Source: Gemmatimonadales bacterium (GTDB taxonomy: Bacteria; Gemmatimonadota; Glassbacteria; GWA2-58-10). From it: a DNA stretch of 64,000 bases. The notes under the pieces are model-generated. The model searched no databases. It was not told the origin of the DNA and worked only from the letters and a program-made list of their open reading frames with translations. How positions within the stretch are numbered: the first letter of the stretch is position 1; the number at the start of each line of letters is the position of its first letter. Location: assembly GCA_024278175.1 (NCBI GenBank), contig JAJRTS010000029.1, positions 1 through 64,000 of the forward strand, read 5' to 3'. Below, piece after piece: positions 1 to 8,799 of the stretch. The position numbers were made by a program, and so were the translations under genes.

Positions 1-119
1 GTGCTTTCGGTTCGGGCGGTGATCTCGCTCTCACTCTGAATTTCAAAGAATTCCCATTGAGCCTCATCTCCACCCCCAATTGAAAGTAAACGGAGCATTA
101 ATGTTTGTTGCGTCATCAT
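1..119 (-). CDS. Possible partial gene at left edge, unknown
   Basis: An open frame of 39 codons starts at tandem ATG codons (119 and 116) on the minus strand and runs off the left edge without a stop; it begins MMTQQTLMLRLLSIGGGDE. No clear Shine-Dalgarno sequence precedes it. A competing plus-strand frame (3-83) would be the last 26 codons of a protein entering from the left. Only one can be real and I cannot decide between them. No family is recognisable. Confidence 0.2.
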   Translation of the reverse strand, partial: MMTQQTLMLRLLSIGGGDEAQWEFFEIQSESEITARTES

Positions 120-604
120 GCGTACGATTCAATGTTTTCTCAAATATCTATGAGGTGTGCAGCTAAATATGACTTATGGGGAATATTTCTTTGATTGAGA
201 ACAAACGAAAAAATGCCACAACCCCTTGTAACTTAAAGAAGTTGCGGCAATAAAACTGGATCCACCACGCAGACCTAATCATTACGACAGAACCAAGCTG
301 CCAAAAATCTCGGCAATTTACCTGAATCATCGTGAGGCCGATTATCAGTTGGTATGCCCCACTTTTTCTCATTCTCCTTCAGCTAATTTTTCGCCAGCAG
401 AAGCGCTTGGATTTCTTCTAACTACCTTAAGGTTCGTTTTGGTCGACTTTGGGCGAAACCTCAACTGCTTCGGGTGATATCATGAGACAGAAGAGGACTC
501 AATTTAGCTTGCCTCCCCCCCACAATCCCATCCTAGTTATATCCGACTACTGCTATCATTTAATACCCGATTTCATCCGATTTCATCCGATATAGCTAAA
601 AATA
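120..604. other. AT-richer stretch without a convincing gene
   Basis: About 480 bases with visibly lower GC than the operons to the right. Short frames here have no ribosome binding site and no recognisable motif. The only structure noted is a short tandem repetition of TTTCATCCGA around 569-590. It borders the 3' end of tRNA-Asn, a common integration site, but no integrase or duplicated tRNA end is visible. Confidence 0.5.
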
Positions 605-650
605 AAAAAAGGCCGCATTCCCTTTGTCTTCAAGGAAATACGGCCTTTAT
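605..650 (-). terminator. Rho-independent terminator of tRNA-Asn
   Basis: Read on the minus strand, AAAGGCCG and CGGCCTTT form the base of a stem (with inner GTATTTCC/GGGAATGC partial pairing), and the 3' arm continues into a run of T. It lies directly after the CCA end of the tRNA, as expected for a monocistronic tRNA terminator. Confidence 0.75.
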
Positions 651-652
651 AT

Positions 653-728
<76 letters not shown>

Positions 729-880
729 TCGGTATTCGTTGCATGATTCGGCCTTTTTTGTACTCACGACCGAAATCAGGTCAGAAAAAATAAGGCTAAC
801 CCGTCTGGATGTCAAGAGCTTGAGTTTGTTTTTTCACTCTCTGCCTTTTCACGCCCGTCCGCCGGGGTGCGGAAATGGCG

Positions 881-909
881 TTGACAAAAGTTCGGCCCCT
901 CTCTATGTT
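881..909 (+). promoter_or_regulatory. Sigma-70 promoter of sugar-oxidation operon
   Basis: TTGACA (881-886) is followed after 17 bases by TATGTT (904-909). This gives a leader of about 60 bases before the ATG at 975. The first gene has a GAGGT ribosome binding site. The -35 matches consensus perfectly and the spacing is optimal. Confidence 0.7.
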
Positions 910-974
910 GGATTAATACTACCGAAATGCTCTCCGGCTAAGTCTCTCAAAATAATTACATTGTGAGGTAAAAT

Positions 975-2156
975 ATGTCTGACAGGGATATCAACGGCCG
1001 CAAGCTGAGGATGGGTATGGTCGGCGGGGGCGAGGGCGCGTTTATCGGTGCGGTCCATCGGCGGGCGGCGCTCATGGACGGCCAGATCGAGCTGGTGGCC
1101 GGTGCGTACGATGTCGACCCGGAAAAGGGCAGGCGCTATGGCGTGGACGTTCTCTACCTCGATCCCTCGCGCTCCTACGGCTCGTTCAAGGAAATGGCCC
1201 GGGCGGAGGCGGCGCTGGGCGAGGCAGGTGGGGCGATCGATTTTGTCAGTATTGTCACCCCCAACCACGTCCATTTCCCCGTGGCCAAAACTTTCCTTGA
1301 GGCCGGTTTCCACGTGGTCTGCGAGAAGCCGATGACGATCAGTCTGGACGAAGCTCAGCAGCTCAGGGAGATCGTGGAGGAAACCGGCAAAATATTCTGC
1401 CTGACCCACACCTATACCGGCTATCCGATGGTTAAGCAGGCCAGGCACATGGTAGCCGCCGGTCAGCTTGGCGAGGTGATGAAGATCGTTGTGGAGTATC
1501 CCCAGGACTGGCTGCTTACCCGTGTGGAGCTCGAGGGCGTGGCCCAGGCTGTCTGGCGCACCGATCCCAGGCAGAGTGGCCCCGCCGGCTCGCTGGGCGA
1601 TATCGGTACCCACTGCGCCAACCTGGTGCATTATATCACCGGTCTGGAAGTGGTGGAGCTCTGCGCCGACGTGCGTGTCTGCCTGCCCGGCCGTCAGCTC
1701 GATGATGACGTGACGGTGATGATGAAGTACAACAACGGCGCCCACGGCGTCCTGATGATCAGCCAGGTGGCCGCCGGCGAGGAAAATCACCTTAAAATCC
1801 GGGTCTACGGCGACAAGTGCAGCCTGCACTGGGACCAAGAGCACCCCAACCACCTCACGGTCAAAACACCCGGCGAGCCGGTGAAAATCTACAGCCGCGG
1901 CCAGGACTATCTCTGTGAGCAGGCCCGCACCGCGTGCCGCGTTCCCCCCGGGCACCCTGAAGCCTTTATCGAGGCGTTCGGCAATATCTATCTCGGCGCG
2001 GCCAGCGCGATCCGCAGGGCCGAAAGCGGCAGGGAACAACCGCCAGCGCCGGACTATCCGGACGTGATGGACGGTGTGCGCGGGATGGCGTTTATCGAAT
2101 CCGTTATCGAAAACGCCGGCGGCGAGTGCAAGTGGAGCCCGTTTTTTAAATGCTGA
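975..2156 (+). CDS. Gfo/Idh/MocA family oxidoreductase
   Basis: This 393-residue protein is a predicted cytoplasmic NAD(P)-dependent sugar dehydrogenase. Near the N-terminus (about residues 13-20) lies a glycine-rich Rossmann segment, GMVGGGEGAF. The family signature CEKPM, whose lysine is catalytic, follows at about residues 116-120, and an alpha/beta C-terminal domain contains GDIGTHCANL with the conserved histidine. The start has a GAGGT ribosome binding site 6-7 bases upstream. It leads an operon with a TIM-barrel isomerase, a ThuA-like protein and a second Gfo/Idh/MocA enzyme. This set is familiar from bacteria that oxidise sugars or inositol-like polyols through keto intermediates. The exact substrate cannot be read from sequence. 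Confidence 0.93.
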   Translation: MSDRDINGRKLRMGMVGGGEGAFIGAVHRRAALMDGQIELVAGAYDVDPEKGRRYGVDVLYLDPSRSYGSFKEMARAEAALGEAGGAIDFVSIVTPNHVHFPVAKTFLEAGFHVVCEKPMTISLDEAQQLREIVEETGKIFCLTHTYTGYPMVKQARHMVAAGQLGEVMKIVVEYPQDWLLTRVELEGVAQAVWRTDPRQSGPAGSLGDIGTHCANLVHYITGLEVVELCADVRVCLPGRQLDDDVTVMMKYNNGAHGVLMISQVAAGEENHLKIRVYGDKCSLHWDQEHPNHLTVKTPGEPVKIYSRGQDYLCEQARTACRVPPGHPEAFIEAFGNIYLGAASAIRRAESGREQPPAPDYPDVMDGVRGMAFIESVIENAGGECKWSPFFKC

Positions 2157-2224
2157 TATAAATGGCCGTTGAACGTTTTCCCAACACATTTATAAATGGC
2201 GGGATAATAAAGGAGGAAGCCAGC

Positions 2225-3217
2225 ATGCCCAGACCAGTAACCCTGTTCACCGGCCAGTGGGCCGATCTCGATATCGAAACCATGTGCGAAAAGGCCAGGT
2301 CGTTCGGCTACGACGGGCTGGAACTGGCCTGCTGGGGCGACCACATGGAGCTGGACAAAGCCCTCGAGGACGACAACTACTGTGCCGACAAGCGCAGACT
2401 GCTGAATAAATACGACCTCAATGTCTGGGCGATCAGCAACCATCTCTCCGGCCAGCTTACCCTGGACCCCAATGACGACGAGCGGAGCGACGGGTTCGCG
2501 CCGCCGGAGTGCAAGGGAAACCCCGAGGCCAAGCGCGCCTGGGCTATCGAGCAGCAGGTCAAGGCCGCCAAAGTGGCCAAAAAACTCGGTGTCGAGGTGG
2601 TCTGCGGGTTCACCGGCAGCCCGATCTGGCACCTGATCTACTCTTTCCCGCCGGTGTCGAAAAAGATGATTGACGACGGGTTCGCCCGTTTCGCCGAAAT
2701 CTGGAACCCGATTCTGGATGTTTACAAGGCCGAGGGGATCAGGTTCGCCCTCGAAGTGCACCCCACCGAGATCGCGTTCGACCTGCTGACCGCACGCATG
2801 GCGCTCGACGCACTCGATAACCGCCCCGAGTTCGGTTTTAATTTCGATCCCAGCCACCTGGAATGGCAGGGTGTGGACCCGGTCAAGTTCATCCAGGAGT
2901 TCCCGGACAGGATTTACCACGTGCACATGAAAGACGCGATTGTCACGCTCGACGGCCGCACGGGGATTCTGGGCAGCTATCTCAATTTCGATCAGCCCGG
3001 CCGCGGCTGGAACTTCCGCAGCCTCGGCCGCGGCTCGGTGGATTTCGAGGGCATCATCCGCGAGCTGAACATGATCGGCTACGACGGGCCGCTCAGCGTG
3101 GAGTGGGAAGACGCGCTGATGGACCGCGAGCACGGGGCCGCCGAGGCCTGCGAGTTCGTTCGCGGTGTCGATTTCCCCCCCAGCGACCGCGTATTCGACG
3201 AGGCTTTCAGCGACTGA
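2225..3217 (+). CDS. Sugar phosphate isomerase/epimerase family protein
   Basis: A 330-residue xylose-isomerase-like TIM barrel (AP endonuclease 2 superfamily, IolE/hydroxypyruvate-isomerase type). Metal-ligand motifs are visible: [18 protein letters not shown] and YHVHMKD, ending with GPLSVEWED. The ATG at 2225 is preferred because AAAGGAGGAAG lies just upstream; an in-frame codon at 2162 would add 21 residues that do not fit the fold. It lies 68 bases after the first oxidoreductase and 28 bases before the ThuA-like gene. It probably isomerises or epimerises the keto product of the neighbouring dehydrogenases; the substrate is unknown. Confidence 0.92.
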   Translation: MPRPVTLFTGQWADLDIETMCEKARSFGYDGLELACWGDHMELDKALEDDNYCADKRRLLNKYDLNVWAISNHLSGQLTLDPNDDERSDGFAPPECKGNPEAKRAWAIEQQVKAAKVAKKLGVEVVCGFTGSPIWHLIYSFPPVSKKMIDDGFARFAEIWNPILDVYKAEGIRFALEVHPTEIAFDLLTARMALDALDNRPEFGFNFDPSHLEWQGVDPVKFIQEFPDRIYHVHMKDAIVTLDGRTGILGSYLNFDQPGRGWNFRSLGRGSVDFEGIIRELNMIGYDGPLSVEWEDALMDREHGAAEACEFVRGVDFPPSDRVFDEAFSD

Positions 3218-3245
3218 TTCTTAACTAACCGGAGGGAACGGAGCC

Positions 3246-4004
3246 ATGAGCACTGCATTACGCTTGAAATCATTGCTGGCCGCTGTTCTGCCGGTCTTTC
3301 TGGCCCTCGGCGTTCTGGCCGCCGCCCAACAGGAGAAAAAAACCACGGCGGGCAGGCTGCTGATCATCACCGGCGTGGACCGCTACCACGACTGGAACGC
3401 CAACAGCGAGAAAGTGCGGCGGATTTTGCAGGCAGGCGGGTTCGAGGTGGTGATCAGCGAGGACCCCTGGGTGCTGACCACGCCGGGTATGGAGCGTTAT
3501 GACGGGATCGTGCTGGTGCTCAATACCGATGACCGCTGGCCCGCGAGCGTGGAACAGGCCCTGGTAAAACTTGTCCGCGGCGGGAAAGGGATCGGGATCA
3601 TCCACTCGGCGAACAACTGCTTCCCCGGCTGGGACGAGTTCGAGGAGATGGTGGGCCTCCTCTGGCGGCGGACCGGTGAGGGCAACAGGGCGGACCACGA
3701 CCACTACGGGCCTTACACGGTGGAGATTGTCGACAAGAAGCACTTTATCACCGAGGGGATGGAGGATTTCCCGGTAGCAGACGAGCTCTACCGCGATTTG
3801 ACGAAGTACTCTGACTTCCACGTACTGGCCGAGGGGTTCAGCCGCGACAAGCAGGCCCGCTACCCGCTGATCATGACCAAAACATACGGCCGGGGCCGCG
3901 TGTTCCACACCGCACTGGGCCACGATGTGAACAGCATGAGCTCCGAGGGTTTCCAGCGCACAACCCTGCGCGGGATGATCTGGGCCGTGGGCGGAGACAG
4001 GTAA
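3246..4004 (+). CDS. ThuA-like domain protein, exported
   Basis: A 252-residue protein with an N-terminal hydrophobic signal segment (about residues 8-27, ending near LAAAQQ) followed by a ThuA-like glutamine-amidotransferase-type fold: LLIITGVDRYHDW, YDGIVLVLNTDD, GKGIGIIHSANN and GRGRVFHTALGHD. ThuA-like proteins cluster with Gfo/Idh/MocA enzymes in disaccharide and polyol use, with a role in 3-keto-sugar metabolism proposed for ThuAB. A GGAGGGAACGG ribosome binding site precedes the ATG. Export suggests that part of the pathway is periplasmic, in line with the Tat signal of the next gene. Confidence 0.88.
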   Translation: MSTALRLKSLLAAVLPVFLALGVLAAAQQEKKTTAGRLLIITGVDRYHDWNANSEKVRRILQAGGFEVVISEDPWVLTTPGMERYDGIVLVLNTDDRWPASVEQALVKLVRGGKGIGIIHSANNCFPGWDEFEEMVGLLWRRTGEGNRADHDHYGPYTVEIVDKKHFITEGMEDFPVADELYRDLTKYSDFHVLAEGFSRDKQARYPLIMTKTYGRGRVFHTALGHDVNSMSSEGFQRTTLRGMIWAVGGDR

Positions 4005-4044
4005 GCGTTCTTCCGGCTACCGAACTTACTGAAAGGTATCAGCA

Positions 4045-5403
4045 ATGAGCCAACAGGAAAACGGCAAAAAAATATCGAGACGTAAGGTTTTCTCCTCGGC
4101 GGCGCTGGCGCTGGCTGCCGCGGGCGTGGCCCCGTCGATTGCTGTCGGCCACTCCGGAGCCGCCGGGGCCAACGACGCGATCAACGTGGGTGTGATCGGC
4201 ACCGGCAGGATGGGCCGCTCCAACATGCGTGCGTTCGCCCGGGAGGATGGTGTGAGGATCGCCGCCCTCTGCGATGTCTACAGGCCCAACCTCCAACTTG
4301 CGCTCGACGATCTCAAGGAAGCCGAAAAACCCGCGCCCAGGGAGTTCAAGGACTTCCGCCGGCTGCTGGATATGAAGGAGATAGATGTCGTTGTCGCGGC
4401 CACCCCCGATCACTGGCACCCGGTCAACACCGTGATGGCCTGCCGGGCCGGCAAGGACGTCTACGTGGAAAAACCGGTCAGCGTGGTGGTGGAGGAAGGG
4501 CGGATCATGACCGAGGTAGCCCGCGAGACAGGCCGTATCGTGGGCGTGGGCACCCAGCAGCGAAGCGGGGAGCATTTCCAGCGCGCGGTGGAAATTGTCC
4601 GCGGCGGACAATTGGGCAAGATCACCAAGGTCTCCACCTGGAACTATGAGAATGAGTACCCGGAGGGTATCGGTTACCCGGCCGACTGCGCGTCCCCCGC
4701 TGACCTGGACTGGGACATGTGGCTTGGACCCGCGCCAAAAGTGCCGTTCAACTGGAACAAGTTCGGGGTTGTCGACGACGGGCGCTGGAGCAGTTTCCGC
4801 TGGTTCTGGGACTATGCCGGCGGCATGATGACCGACTGGGGCACCCACCTGCTGGATATCGTGCTCTGGGCGATGGATGTGAGGGGGCCGAAACATGTGA
4901 CGGCCTGGGGTGGCAAGTACGGCCTGCTCGATAACCGCGATACCCCGGATACGATGACCGCGATCTGGGATTTCGGCAAGTTTATCTGCACCTATGAGAA
5001 CCGTAAATGCTCGCGCCACAGCGCCGACAACCGGGGTTACGGGATTATTTTCCACGGCTCGGAGGCCAGCCTGTTTGTCGACCGGAGCGGATACTCGCTG
5101 GAGCCGGAGCTGGAAACGATAGGCAAGGAAACCCGGCCGCGAATGGTCCCGGCCACCAGCAGAGGCAGTAAGCAGCACCAGACCCACGTTAAAGCTTATC
5201 TTGAGTGTATCAAAACCCGCAAGCGCTTCGTCTCGGATATCGAGGACGGCCACCTGGCCTCGGCCACACCCCACCTGGCCAATGTGGCTATGCGCCTGGG
5301 CCGTACCCTGCAATACGACCCGGACAAGGAGCGCTTTGTCGGCGACAGCGAGGCTAACGCCATGCTCCGCCGCCAGTACCGCGCCCCCTGGACGCTCTCG
5401 TAG
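4045..5403 (+). CDS. Tat-exported Gfo/Idh/MocA oxidoreductase
   Basis: A 452-residue enzyme whose N-terminus carries a twin-arginine signal (KKISRRKVFSSAALALAAAG, residues 9-28), so it probably folds with its cofactor before export. The Rossmann motif VGVIGTGRMGRSN follows, then ATPDHWHP, the catalytic YVEKPVS, and GGMMTDWGTHLLD with the conserved aspartate and histidine. Its length and signal match the glucose-fructose-oxidoreductase-like exported subgroup. It ends the operon at 975-5403 and is followed by a hairpin. It likely oxidises a sugar in the periplasm, making a keto-sugar substrate for the ThuA-like protein; this is inference from context. Confidence 0.92.
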   Translation: MSQQENGKKISRRKVFSSAALALAAAGVAPSIAVGHSGAAGANDAINVGVIGTGRMGRSNMRAFAREDGVRIAALCDVYRPNLQLALDDLKEAEKPAPREFKDFRRLLDMKEIDVVVAATPDHWHPVNTVMACRAGKDVYVEKPVSVVVEEGRIMTEVARETGRIVGVGTQQRSGEHFQRAVEIVRGGQLGKITKVSTWNYENEYPEGIGYPADCASPADLDWDMWLGPAPKVPFNWNKFGVVDDGRWSSFRWFWDYAGGMMTDWGTHLLDIVLWAMDVRGPKHVTAWGGKYGLLDNRDTPDTMTAIWDFGKFICTYENRKCSRHSADNRGYGIIFHGSEASLFVDRSGYSLEPELETIGKETRPRMVPATSRGSKQHQTHVKAYLECIKTRKRFVSDIEDGHLASATPHLANVAMRLGRTLQYDPDKERFVGDSEANAMLRRQYRAPWTLS

Positions 5404-5416
5404 AAACGCCGGCAGC

Positions 5417-5445
5417 GAGGGAGGGCGGTGGCACGGCCCTCCCTC
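5417..5445 (+). terminator. Hairpin after sugar-oxidation operon
   Basis: GAGGGAGGG (5417-5425) pairs perfectly with CCCTCCCTC (5437-5445) around an 11-base loop, 14 bases after the operon stop codon. There is no T tract after it, so it may be a terminator only in a loose sense or an mRNA-stabilising 3' hairpin. Confidence 0.45.
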
Positions 5446-5667
5446 GAGGGGCGTTGAAATAAAGCGTTCAACGCCTTGGAATGAAAAATTCCGCTCTGGC
5501 AAGTTGACAAGGGTAAAACAAGCAGTTCCTTTTTATAACGCTGCCAGTTGTGTTATACCAAGCAGTTAGATTGCTCCCTCCGACTTTCGGCCGGCAACGG
5601 CGGGGAACGGCCCTTGACAACCGTTATCTCCATTTTTCGTATATTTCAACACGCTGCTCATCCGGTT
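5446..5667. repeat. Dispersed palindrome-headed repeat, copy A
   Basis: This starts with the hairpin GGCGTTGAA/TTCAACGCC (5450-5475), continues with TGGAATGAAAAATT, AAGCAGTTAGATTGCTCC and GGGGAACGGCCCTTGACAA, and ends near TTTCAACACGCTGC. The same ordered blocks recur at 25389-25558 and 36775-36975. It does not encode anything recognisable. The CCCTTGACA block contains a perfect -35-like hexamer (5614-5619) but no convincing -10. Confidence 0.6.
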
Positions 5668-5813
5668 CGGATTATCCCACCTCCTTTTGCGCACGCAGAT
5701 TGAGAATGATAACGACCTCAGCGGGCGGCGAGAGTTTTTGGGAGCGTTCCTTCAGGCTTTTCACTACTTTTCGCAACCCGGGCAAACCTGTTAGAAGGCA
5801 ACTGGAAGCGCGG

Positions 5814-5981
5814 TTGTCCACAGTATATCCACAGGCGGGCGGTGGCGGGAATGGATAAATGCCGGCGAATGGGCGTCTTGCGCTAACGTGTTTATAGAGA
5901 ATGAATTGGGCGCTTCCGTGTCAAATTATCAAACAGGTTTTAACTGCGGGAAATCCTATTAAAGTGCTACTCTGTGGATAA
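5814..5981. other. Cluster of DnaA-box-like 9-mers
   Basis: TTGTCCACA (5814-5822) and ATATCCACA (5825-5833) each differ by one base from the consensus TTATCCACA. TGTGGATAA (5973-5981) is a perfect consensus box in the opposite orientation. They lie in the middle of a 1-kb gene-free, AT-richer interval. No dnaA, dnaN, gidA or rpmH is nearby, so this may be a DnaA-titration or regulatory site, an origin, or chance. Confidence 0.4.
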
Positions 5982-6310
5982 GTTGTGTGTATTCCGTTAA
6001 CCTCTTATCCGGTGGTTAAAGCTAGTAAAATCGGATAACTTCCAGAATAACGGAACCTACGCCCGAATATTTGTCTAACTACCAATTTCAGGATGTTGAA
6101 AGTTTGAAAACAGAACTCTTATTGTCAGGAAAAAAGAGTTGTGTCTGTTGCCTGCGACGTGATGAATAAACCCTAAATCAATCCCGTAGTTTGACCGATA
6201 TTAAAGAGCAGGGGACAGTCGTTCCATCGTTATTCGCCGTCCATCAATTGCGTGGCCGTTTTAATCCCGCACAGATGAGGGCGCGCGCGTTTTTATTTAT
6301 CAGGATTTTA

Positions 6311-6358
6311 GCGGGCCGTTGAAAAAATCAACGGCCCTGAAATATTTTATTTTTTTCA
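6311..6358. terminator. Palindrome with T-rich tail, partial repeat copy
   Basis: GGGCCGTTGA (6313-6322) pairs perfectly with TCAACGGCCC (6328-6337), followed by TGAAATATTTTATTTTTTTC. The head and the following TGAAATATTTT match the start of the repeat copy at 25389, so this looks like a truncated member of the same family that can also act as a Rho-independent terminator on the plus strand. No plus-strand gene ends close by. Confidence 0.5.
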
Positions 6359-6441
6359 GCTATCATCCGGCCTTTGGCTGACCCTTGAGAAGTTAAGTCC
6401 CCGGGACTGCCTTTTTTCTACACACCTTTAGTGGGAGTACC

Positions 6442-8067
6442 ATGTCCGCGGACATTTCCACATTGATCTCCAACCTCAAGTCGCTCAGGAGCAGTTACCC
6501 GGCCATACATCGTCAGTTGAACCAAAAGATCGTCAGCAACGTGCTCGATGGTTTATATCGCTGCGATGACGGGCGCTATGCCTACCTGGTGAAGGATGAG
6601 AAGGGCCACAGCATCCTGATCAAGGAGTCGTTCCGCCAGGTGGAATTCGGCGAAAAAAGGGTAGTGGTACTGCTTGGCGTGGGACTTGGCTACCAGTTGT
6701 TCGATATTTTCGACCGCCTGACGGACGACCAGTTCCTGATCGCCGTGGAAACCCGGCCCGACCTGCTCTGCAAGTCCCTCTATGTCCACAACTGGCGTCC
6801 CCTGCTCACCTCCGGCCGCTTCCGCCTCTTTCTCGGCTCGGACAGGTCCGCTCTGGATGAGCTGGCCCGCACGCTGGCCCCGGCCCCCACGCGAGAGTCG
6901 ATGAAAGTGCTGGACAACAAGGTGCTGGTCACGATTGACCAGAAACCGTACGCCTGGTGGAATATCTATTTCTTCCTGATCGCCGGGCTGCCGCTCGACG
7001 GGATCCGGGCGATCAACGCGATCACCGGCGGGTTCAACATCTGGGACCCCGACAGCCTCTATCTCAACCTTCCCTCCGCCCTGCTGGGCCGCAGCGTGGG
7101 CGAGTTGTCCATCGAGGAAATCTACGGACGGTTCAAAACCCTGGCCCGGGTGATCGCTCCCGGCCTGGAATCATTGCGCAACGGGGACCTGGGTGAGATC
7201 AAGAGCGTCGCGCCCGCCGGCCGCAAGGACCGGGTCTCGGTGGTGCTGCTGTGCTGGAACAAGCAGGATTACACCCGCCGCTGCCTCGACAGCCTGCTGG
7301 GCCGCACCGACTACCCCGACATGCAGGTGGTGGCGGTCGATAACGGCAGCAGCGACTCCACCCCGGAGATGCTCACCGAAATTGCCGCCCGCGACAGCCG
7401 GCTCGTGCCGGTGCTGCTGGATAAAAATCACGGGATTCCCGGCGGCAGGCAGAAGGGGCTGGAAGCGGCCGATGGCGAATACGTGCTGTTTCTGGACAAC
7501 GACACGGAGATCGAGCGCGAGAATTTCCTGCGGGTGATGGTCAACGCGATGAAAGCCCATCCCAACGTGGGTTCCACCGGGGCGTTCCTCAACACCTATA
7601 CCAGTGACAACGACGACAGCCTGATCCAGTGTGTCCACGTGCCGGGAATGGCCGTGCCCGTGGCATGGTGCAGCGGTTACTGCCTGATGGTGCGGCGCAG
7701 CGCCCTGGAGGAGATCGGCGGGATCGATGCCGGCGAGTTCGCCTCCTACGGCTCGGAGGATGTCTACCTGGGCTACAAGCTTCGCCAGCACGGCTGGATC
7801 ACTGTCACCACCAGCGACCTGGTGGGTGTGAGCCACCACATTATCCACGGTCACAACCACTACGACTACGACTGGAAAAAAACCGGCAACAAAAACAGCG
7901 AGCTGTTCCACAAAAAGTTCGGTCCCCGCCGTCTCCTCACCGACCCGGTCCGCTCCAACGAAACAGCCGGCGGAATCTGGGACAGCCGGCGGCAGGAGTT
8001 TATCGAACCGGACGTTACGCTTGCCGCCGGCGCAAAAGAGACCTCCCTTGCCTCAAATGAGGCGTGA
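6442..8067 (+). CDS. Family 2 glycosyltransferase with extra N-terminal domain
   Basis: A 541-residue protein. Residues about 255-500 form a GT2 GT-A domain: VSVVLLCWNKQDYTRRCLDS, VVAVDNGSSDSTPEM, the metal-binding FLDNDTEIE, and GSEDVYLGYKLRQHGW near the acceptor site. Residues 1-200 form a separate domain with VVVLLGVGLGYQLFDIF and DQFLIAVETRPDLL, resembling the N-terminal part of MAF/DUF115-type proteins that act on nucleotide sugars or flagellin glycosylation; that resemblance is by eye. GGGAG lies just before the ATG. It probably transfers a sugar to a surface glycan or protein; donor and acceptor are unknown. It is monocistronic and ends before a terminator. Confidence 0.85.
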   Translation: MSADISTLISNLKSLRSSYPAIHRQLNQKIVSNVLDGLYRCDDGRYAYLVKDEKGHSILIKESFRQVEFGEKRVVVLLGVGLGYQLFDIFDRLTDDQFLIAVETRPDLLCKSLYVHNWRPLLTSGRFRLFLGSDRSALDELARTLAPAPTRESMKVLDNKVLVTIDQKPYAWWNIYFFLIAGLPLDGIRAINAITGGFNIWDPDSLYLNLPSALLGRSVGELSIEEIYGRFKTLARVIAPGLESLRNGDLGEIKSVAPAGRKDRVSVVLLCWNKQDYTRRCLDSLLGRTDYPDMQVVAVDNGSSDSTPEMLTEIAARDSRLVPVLLDKNHGIPGGRQKGLEAADGEYVLFLDNDTEIERENFLRVMVNAMKAHPNVGSTGAFLNTYTSDNDDSLIQCVHVPGMAVPVAWCSGYCLMVRRSALEEIGGIDAGEFASYGSEDVYLGYKLRQHGWITVTTSDLVGVSHHIIHGHNHYDYDWKKTGNKNSELFHKKFGPRRLLTDPVRSNETAGGIWDSRRQEFIEPDVTLAAGAKETSLASNEA

Positions 8068-8131
8068 TTTTTCCTCTCTCCCCTTGCCTGACCATCTTAC
8101 TCCTTGTATTTTCAATACTTTGATTATCGAT

Positions 8132-8158
8132 AACAGCGGGCACGCTGTTTGCTTTATT
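8132..8158 (+). terminator. Terminator after glycosyltransferase
   Basis: AACAGCG (8132-8138) pairs with CGCTGTT (8143-8149) around the loop GGCA, followed by TGCTTTATT. It lies 65 bases after the glycosyltransferase stop. Confidence 0.55.
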
Positions 8159-8192
8159 CCAATCTCAGCCAGGCGATACAAACCCAGGTAGC

Positions 8193-8768
8193 ATGGAGGT
8201 GGTTACGGAGCGCCAGCAGGCATACGCGCTGCTCATCGAGTATACGAAGGGGCGGAACCTGATCCGTCATTGCCTGGCGGTGGAGGCGGCGTTGCGCGCC
8301 TACGCGCTCAAGTACGGCGAGGACGAGCAGTTCTGGGGCGCGGTGGGCCTGATCCACGATTTCGACTACGAGCAGCACCCCGGCCCGGACGAGCACCCGC
8401 AGGTGGGTGCGCGGATCCTTCGCGAGCGGGGTTGGCCGGAACCGGCGGTGCGCGCCGTGCTCAGCCACTCCGATACCACGGGAGTGCCCCGTGAGTCCAG
8501 GCTGGAAAAAGCGCTCTACGCTGTCGATGAACTGAGCGGATTTATCACTGCCGTGGCGCTCGTGCGGCCATCGAGGTCTCTTGACGACCTTAAGGCCAAA
8601 AGCGTTAAGAAAAAAATGAAGGATAAAAGATTCGCCGCGGCCGTGAGCCGCGAGGAACTTCGCCGGGGAGCCGAGGAGCTGGGCGAGGACTTCAGCGCTC
8701 ATGTCGATTTCGTGATCGCCGCCATGGGCGCTATCGGCCCGGAACTGGGATTCGAGCGGCTTGACTGA
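8193..8768 (+). CDS. HD-domain (HDIG-type) hydrolase
   Basis: A 191-residue protein with a phosphohydrolase HD fold. NLIRHCLAVE supplies the first histidine, GLIHDFDYEQHP the HD doublet, and RAVLSHSD a third histidine, with YAVDELSGFI supplying a further aspartate. This small family is usually annotated as HDIG-domain hydrolase; substrates (nucleotides or phosphomonoesters) are not assigned. A lysine-rich stretch (KAKSVKKKMKDKRF) follows the core. Its stop overlaps the region upstream of the DUF1961-like gene, suggesting co-transcription. A weak CAGG ribosome binding site precedes the ATG. Confidence 0.85.
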   Translation: MEVVTERQQAYALLIEYTKGRNLIRHCLAVEAALRAYALKYGEDEQFWGAVGLIHDFDYEQHPGPDEHPQVGARILRERGWPEPAVRAVLSHSDTTGVPRESRLEKALYAVDELSGFITAVALVRPSRSLDDLKAKSVKKKMKDKRFAAAVSREELRRGAEELGEDFSAHVDFVIAAMGAIGPELGFERLD

Positions 8769-8799
8769 GTTGAAAATATCGACCGCCGGAAGGTTGCAA

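Noticed and set aside
163-372. 69-codon minus-strand frame
   Set aside because: No ribosome binding site, no recognisable motif, odd composition; treated as chance.
903-2189. 428-codon minus-strand frame opposite the first oxidoreductase
   Set aside because: Antisense of a well-supported Gfo/Idh/MocA gene; His/Val-rich shadow composition typical of GC-rich antisense frames.
5614-5667. Promoter from TTGACA in repeat copy A
   Set aside because: No -10 hexamer at proper spacing and no gene begins for nearly 800 bases.
5550-5858. 102-codon plus-strand frame in the 1-kb gap
   Set aside because: It lies on repeat copy A, has low-complexity protein sequence and no start signal.
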